Part shown: piece after piece, positions 62,832 to 64,000 of the stretch
Numbering within the stretch: position 1 is the first letter of the stretch
Layout: each line of letters begins with the position of its first letter
Source of the DNA: Desulfoscipio geothermicus
GTDB lineage: Bacteria > Bacillota > Desulfotomaculia > Desulfotomaculales > Desulfallaceae
Assembly: GCA_016841205.1 (NCBI GenBank)
Contig: JAENZP010000001.1
Coordinates: 496,001 to 560,000 of the forward strand
Direction: 5' to 3'
DNA: 64,000 nt
Notes under the pieces: model-generated
Databases searched by the model: none
Told to the model about the DNA's origin: nothing
What the model saw: only the letters and a program-made list of their open reading frames with translations
Program-made: the position numbers and the translations under genes

Positions 62832-63602
62832 CTAACTAGATATCCCGGACCGTTTAAACAGCTGAATAAAATTCAAAATAAACTGCATTTCCTTTTCATT
62901 AAAGGTGCACACCAGGTTTAAAATAGCTTGCACATTAGGATGCATCATTAGTTCCCGCAGTTCCGGGTTTATTATGCTGAACAACTCATCCACCGCGCCC
63001 GGTTCCATAATGAAATAGCAGGGAGATACTCCCATCACTTCGGCTAGTTTATCCAGCGTTTTTAATGAAGGCTGTACCTTACCATGTTCAATTTGCCCGA
63101 TCAGCCCGGCGGTAACACCGGCCAAGTTGGCCAGTTGAGCCTGAGTAAGCCCGTGTTCTTCCCGCAGCGCTTTTAGTTTATAACCCAGCGTGCCCACTTG
63201 GCCCATAATTGAAGACACCGGTACTTCCAAATCCCCGGCGATGCGTTTTAAGGTATTCAGCGCGGGAACAACGGTACCTCTTTCTATTTCGCTTAAATAA
63301 GAAATAGATATTTCCACCCGCTGGGACAGATCATTCAAGGACAAATTCTTTTCTGCCCGCAGCATGCGGATTTTATCCCCTATAGAAAGGCTTGTGTCGG
63401 TAACATCCCCTTCAATAAACTGGGTTTTGGAAACATCCAGAGCGGCGGCAAGTTTATCAATGGTTTTTGGCGAAGGTCTCTTAGAGTCCCTCTCTATTTC
63501 GCTGAGATAAGAAAGGGACAGATTGGCCCGTTTGGCTAATTCTTGCAATGTATAACCACGCTCTTCACGCAATGCCCGGATTTGTTCTCCTCTTACAATC
63601 AT
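62832..63602 (-). CDS. Regulator with three tandem Xre-type HTH domains
   Basis: Three HTH_3 domains follow one another: about 5-60 (IRALREERGYTLQELAKRAN), 73-127 (IRMLRAEKNLSLNDLSQRVE) and 141-195 (LKALREEHGLTQAQLANLAG), each with a YLSEIER or LIGQIEH recognition-type helix. A helical end (about 205-256) may dimerise. Single Xre domains are common; three in one chain are unusual and suggest binding to an extended or repeated operator. AGGAG site upstream. Neighbours give no target. Confidence 0.88.
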   Translation of the reverse strand: MIVRGEQIRALREERGYTLQELAKRANLSLSYLSEIERDSKRPSPKTIDKLAAALDVSKTQFIEGDVTDTSLSIGDKIRMLRAEKNLSLNDLSQRVEISISYLSEIERGTVVPALNTLKRIAGDLEVPVSSIMGQVGTLGYKLKALREEHGLTQAQLANLAGVTAGLIGQIEHGKVQPSLKTLDKLAEVMGVSPCYFIMEPGAVDELFSIINPELRELMMHPNVQAILNLVCTFNEKEMQFILNFIQLFKRSGISS

Positions 63603-63742
63603 ATAGACACTCCTGTATTTGTGCGAATTGCTATAATATCTATTAATTGTAATATAATTTAACTACTATTCTACTATAATGTTAACTTACTAGTCAATCT
63701 TACAGGGGATCATACCTAGCATTAGCCGACCGCTTGCTCCTG

Positions 63743-64000
63743 CTATTCCGTTTCCAAGCTCCGGGTCGCTATTTCACGAAATAGCGGTGCTGCAGTATCA
63801 CCGCCACTTTGGCCGCCCCGCACCAGCACGGTGATAACATATCGTGGGTTATCGGCAGGCACATACCCGGCAAACCAGGCATCCACCTTTTCGTCATCGT
63901 ACCCGTTCACCTGGGCGGAACCTGTCTTACCAGCACTGCCAACACCCGGCAAGGCAGCTTTTTGACCCACACCGGATTCGGTAACCTCGTGCAATAATGC
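63743..64000 (-). CDS. Penicillin-binding protein transpeptidase domain, N-terminus beyond window
   Basis: Only the last 85 residues are inside. GKTGSAQVNGYDDEKVDAWF contains the KTG motif of the transpeptidase active site, followed by GYVPADNPRYVITVLVRGG, the usual strand order of class B PBPs (PBP2/SpoVD/FtsI type). The frame is open up to the window edge (ALLHEVTE), so the gene continues to the right. The exact class cannot be decided from this part. Confidence 0.88.
   Translation of the reverse strand, partial: ALLHEVTESGVGQKAALPGVGSAGKTGSAQVNGYDDEKVDAWFAGYVPADNPRYVITVLVRGGQSGGDTAAPLFREIATRSLETE

Overview
The window looks like a chromosomal segment of a strictly anaerobic, probably spore-forming Firmicute of the Desulfotomaculum/Pelotomaculum type (Clostridia). 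This is an inference from gene content: the anaerobic (early cobalt insertion) cobalamin route, a B12-dependent acyl-CoA mutase block under sigma-54 control, type IV pilus genes behind a c-di-GMP riboswitch, a hexokinase of the eukaryotic family, and frequent GTG/TTG starts with strong Shine-Dalgarno sites. No rRNA, tRNA, CRISPR array or prophage was seen. Almost everything lies on the minus strand; the exceptions are 37.7-40.1 kb, 41.5-45.9 kb and a decayed nuclease gene near 2 kb.

Layout. 0-1.4 kb: minor pseudopilin genes, the first cut by the window edge. 1.4-3.0 kb: decayed DNA with a frameshifted Rpn-type nuclease gene. 3.0-5.8 kb: a large secreted multi-domain surface protein, possibly behind a degenerate c-di-GMP aptamer. 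6.3-16.8 kb: one long operon with a B12 riboswitch at its head, encoding the cobalt ECF transporter (cbiMNQO) and then the corrin-ring enzymes cbiC, D, ET, L, F, G, H, J and X. 16.9-28.7 kb: a catabolic block with CoA-transferase subunits, an M24 peptidase, an AbrB-like protein, a redox-type cysteine protein, a B12-domain paralogue, a MeaB GTPase, a two-subunit acyl-CoA mutase, a corrinoid adenosyltransferase and a CBS-PAS-AAA sigma-54 activator. 29.0-37.5 kb: late cobalamin genes, with cobT behind its own B12 riboswitch and cobU-cbiP-cbiB-cbiA-cobS-cobD-cobC as a second operon. 37.7-40.1 kb: an alpha/beta hydrolase and the hexokinase. 40.1-56.9 kb: type IV pilus machinery (two pilT genes, pilB, pilC, pilM, pilN, pilO, a pilP-like gene, a pore-less secretin-like gene and pilA), a sigma factor inside the operon, a plus-strand minor pilin cluster with a beta-solenoid-like repeat protein, and a REP-associated transposase between 29-bp inverted repeats. 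57.1-62.6 kb: aroB, aroK, aroC, aroE, a YqeG phosphatase, mobA and an FmdB zinc ribbon. 62.8-64 kb: a triple-HTH regulator and the end of a penicillin-binding protein.

The most interesting system is the 17-29 kb block. The mutase large subunit carries Phe88 and Gln206 where methylmalonyl-CoA mutase has Tyr89 and Arg207; this is the isobutyryl-CoA mutase signature. Two clear and one probable GG-N10-GC sigma-54 promoters and clusters of GTTGC dyads lie in the block, next to its own activator gene. A third corrinoid-domain protein in the operon has lost the cobalt-ligating histidine. Together this suggests an activator-controlled isobutyrate/butyrate pathway, fed with adenosylcobalamin by the flanking cobalamin operons. 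The second theme is surface motility: a c-di-GMP aptamer whose P1 helix overlaps a terminator arm (predicted ON switch) precedes the pil operon.
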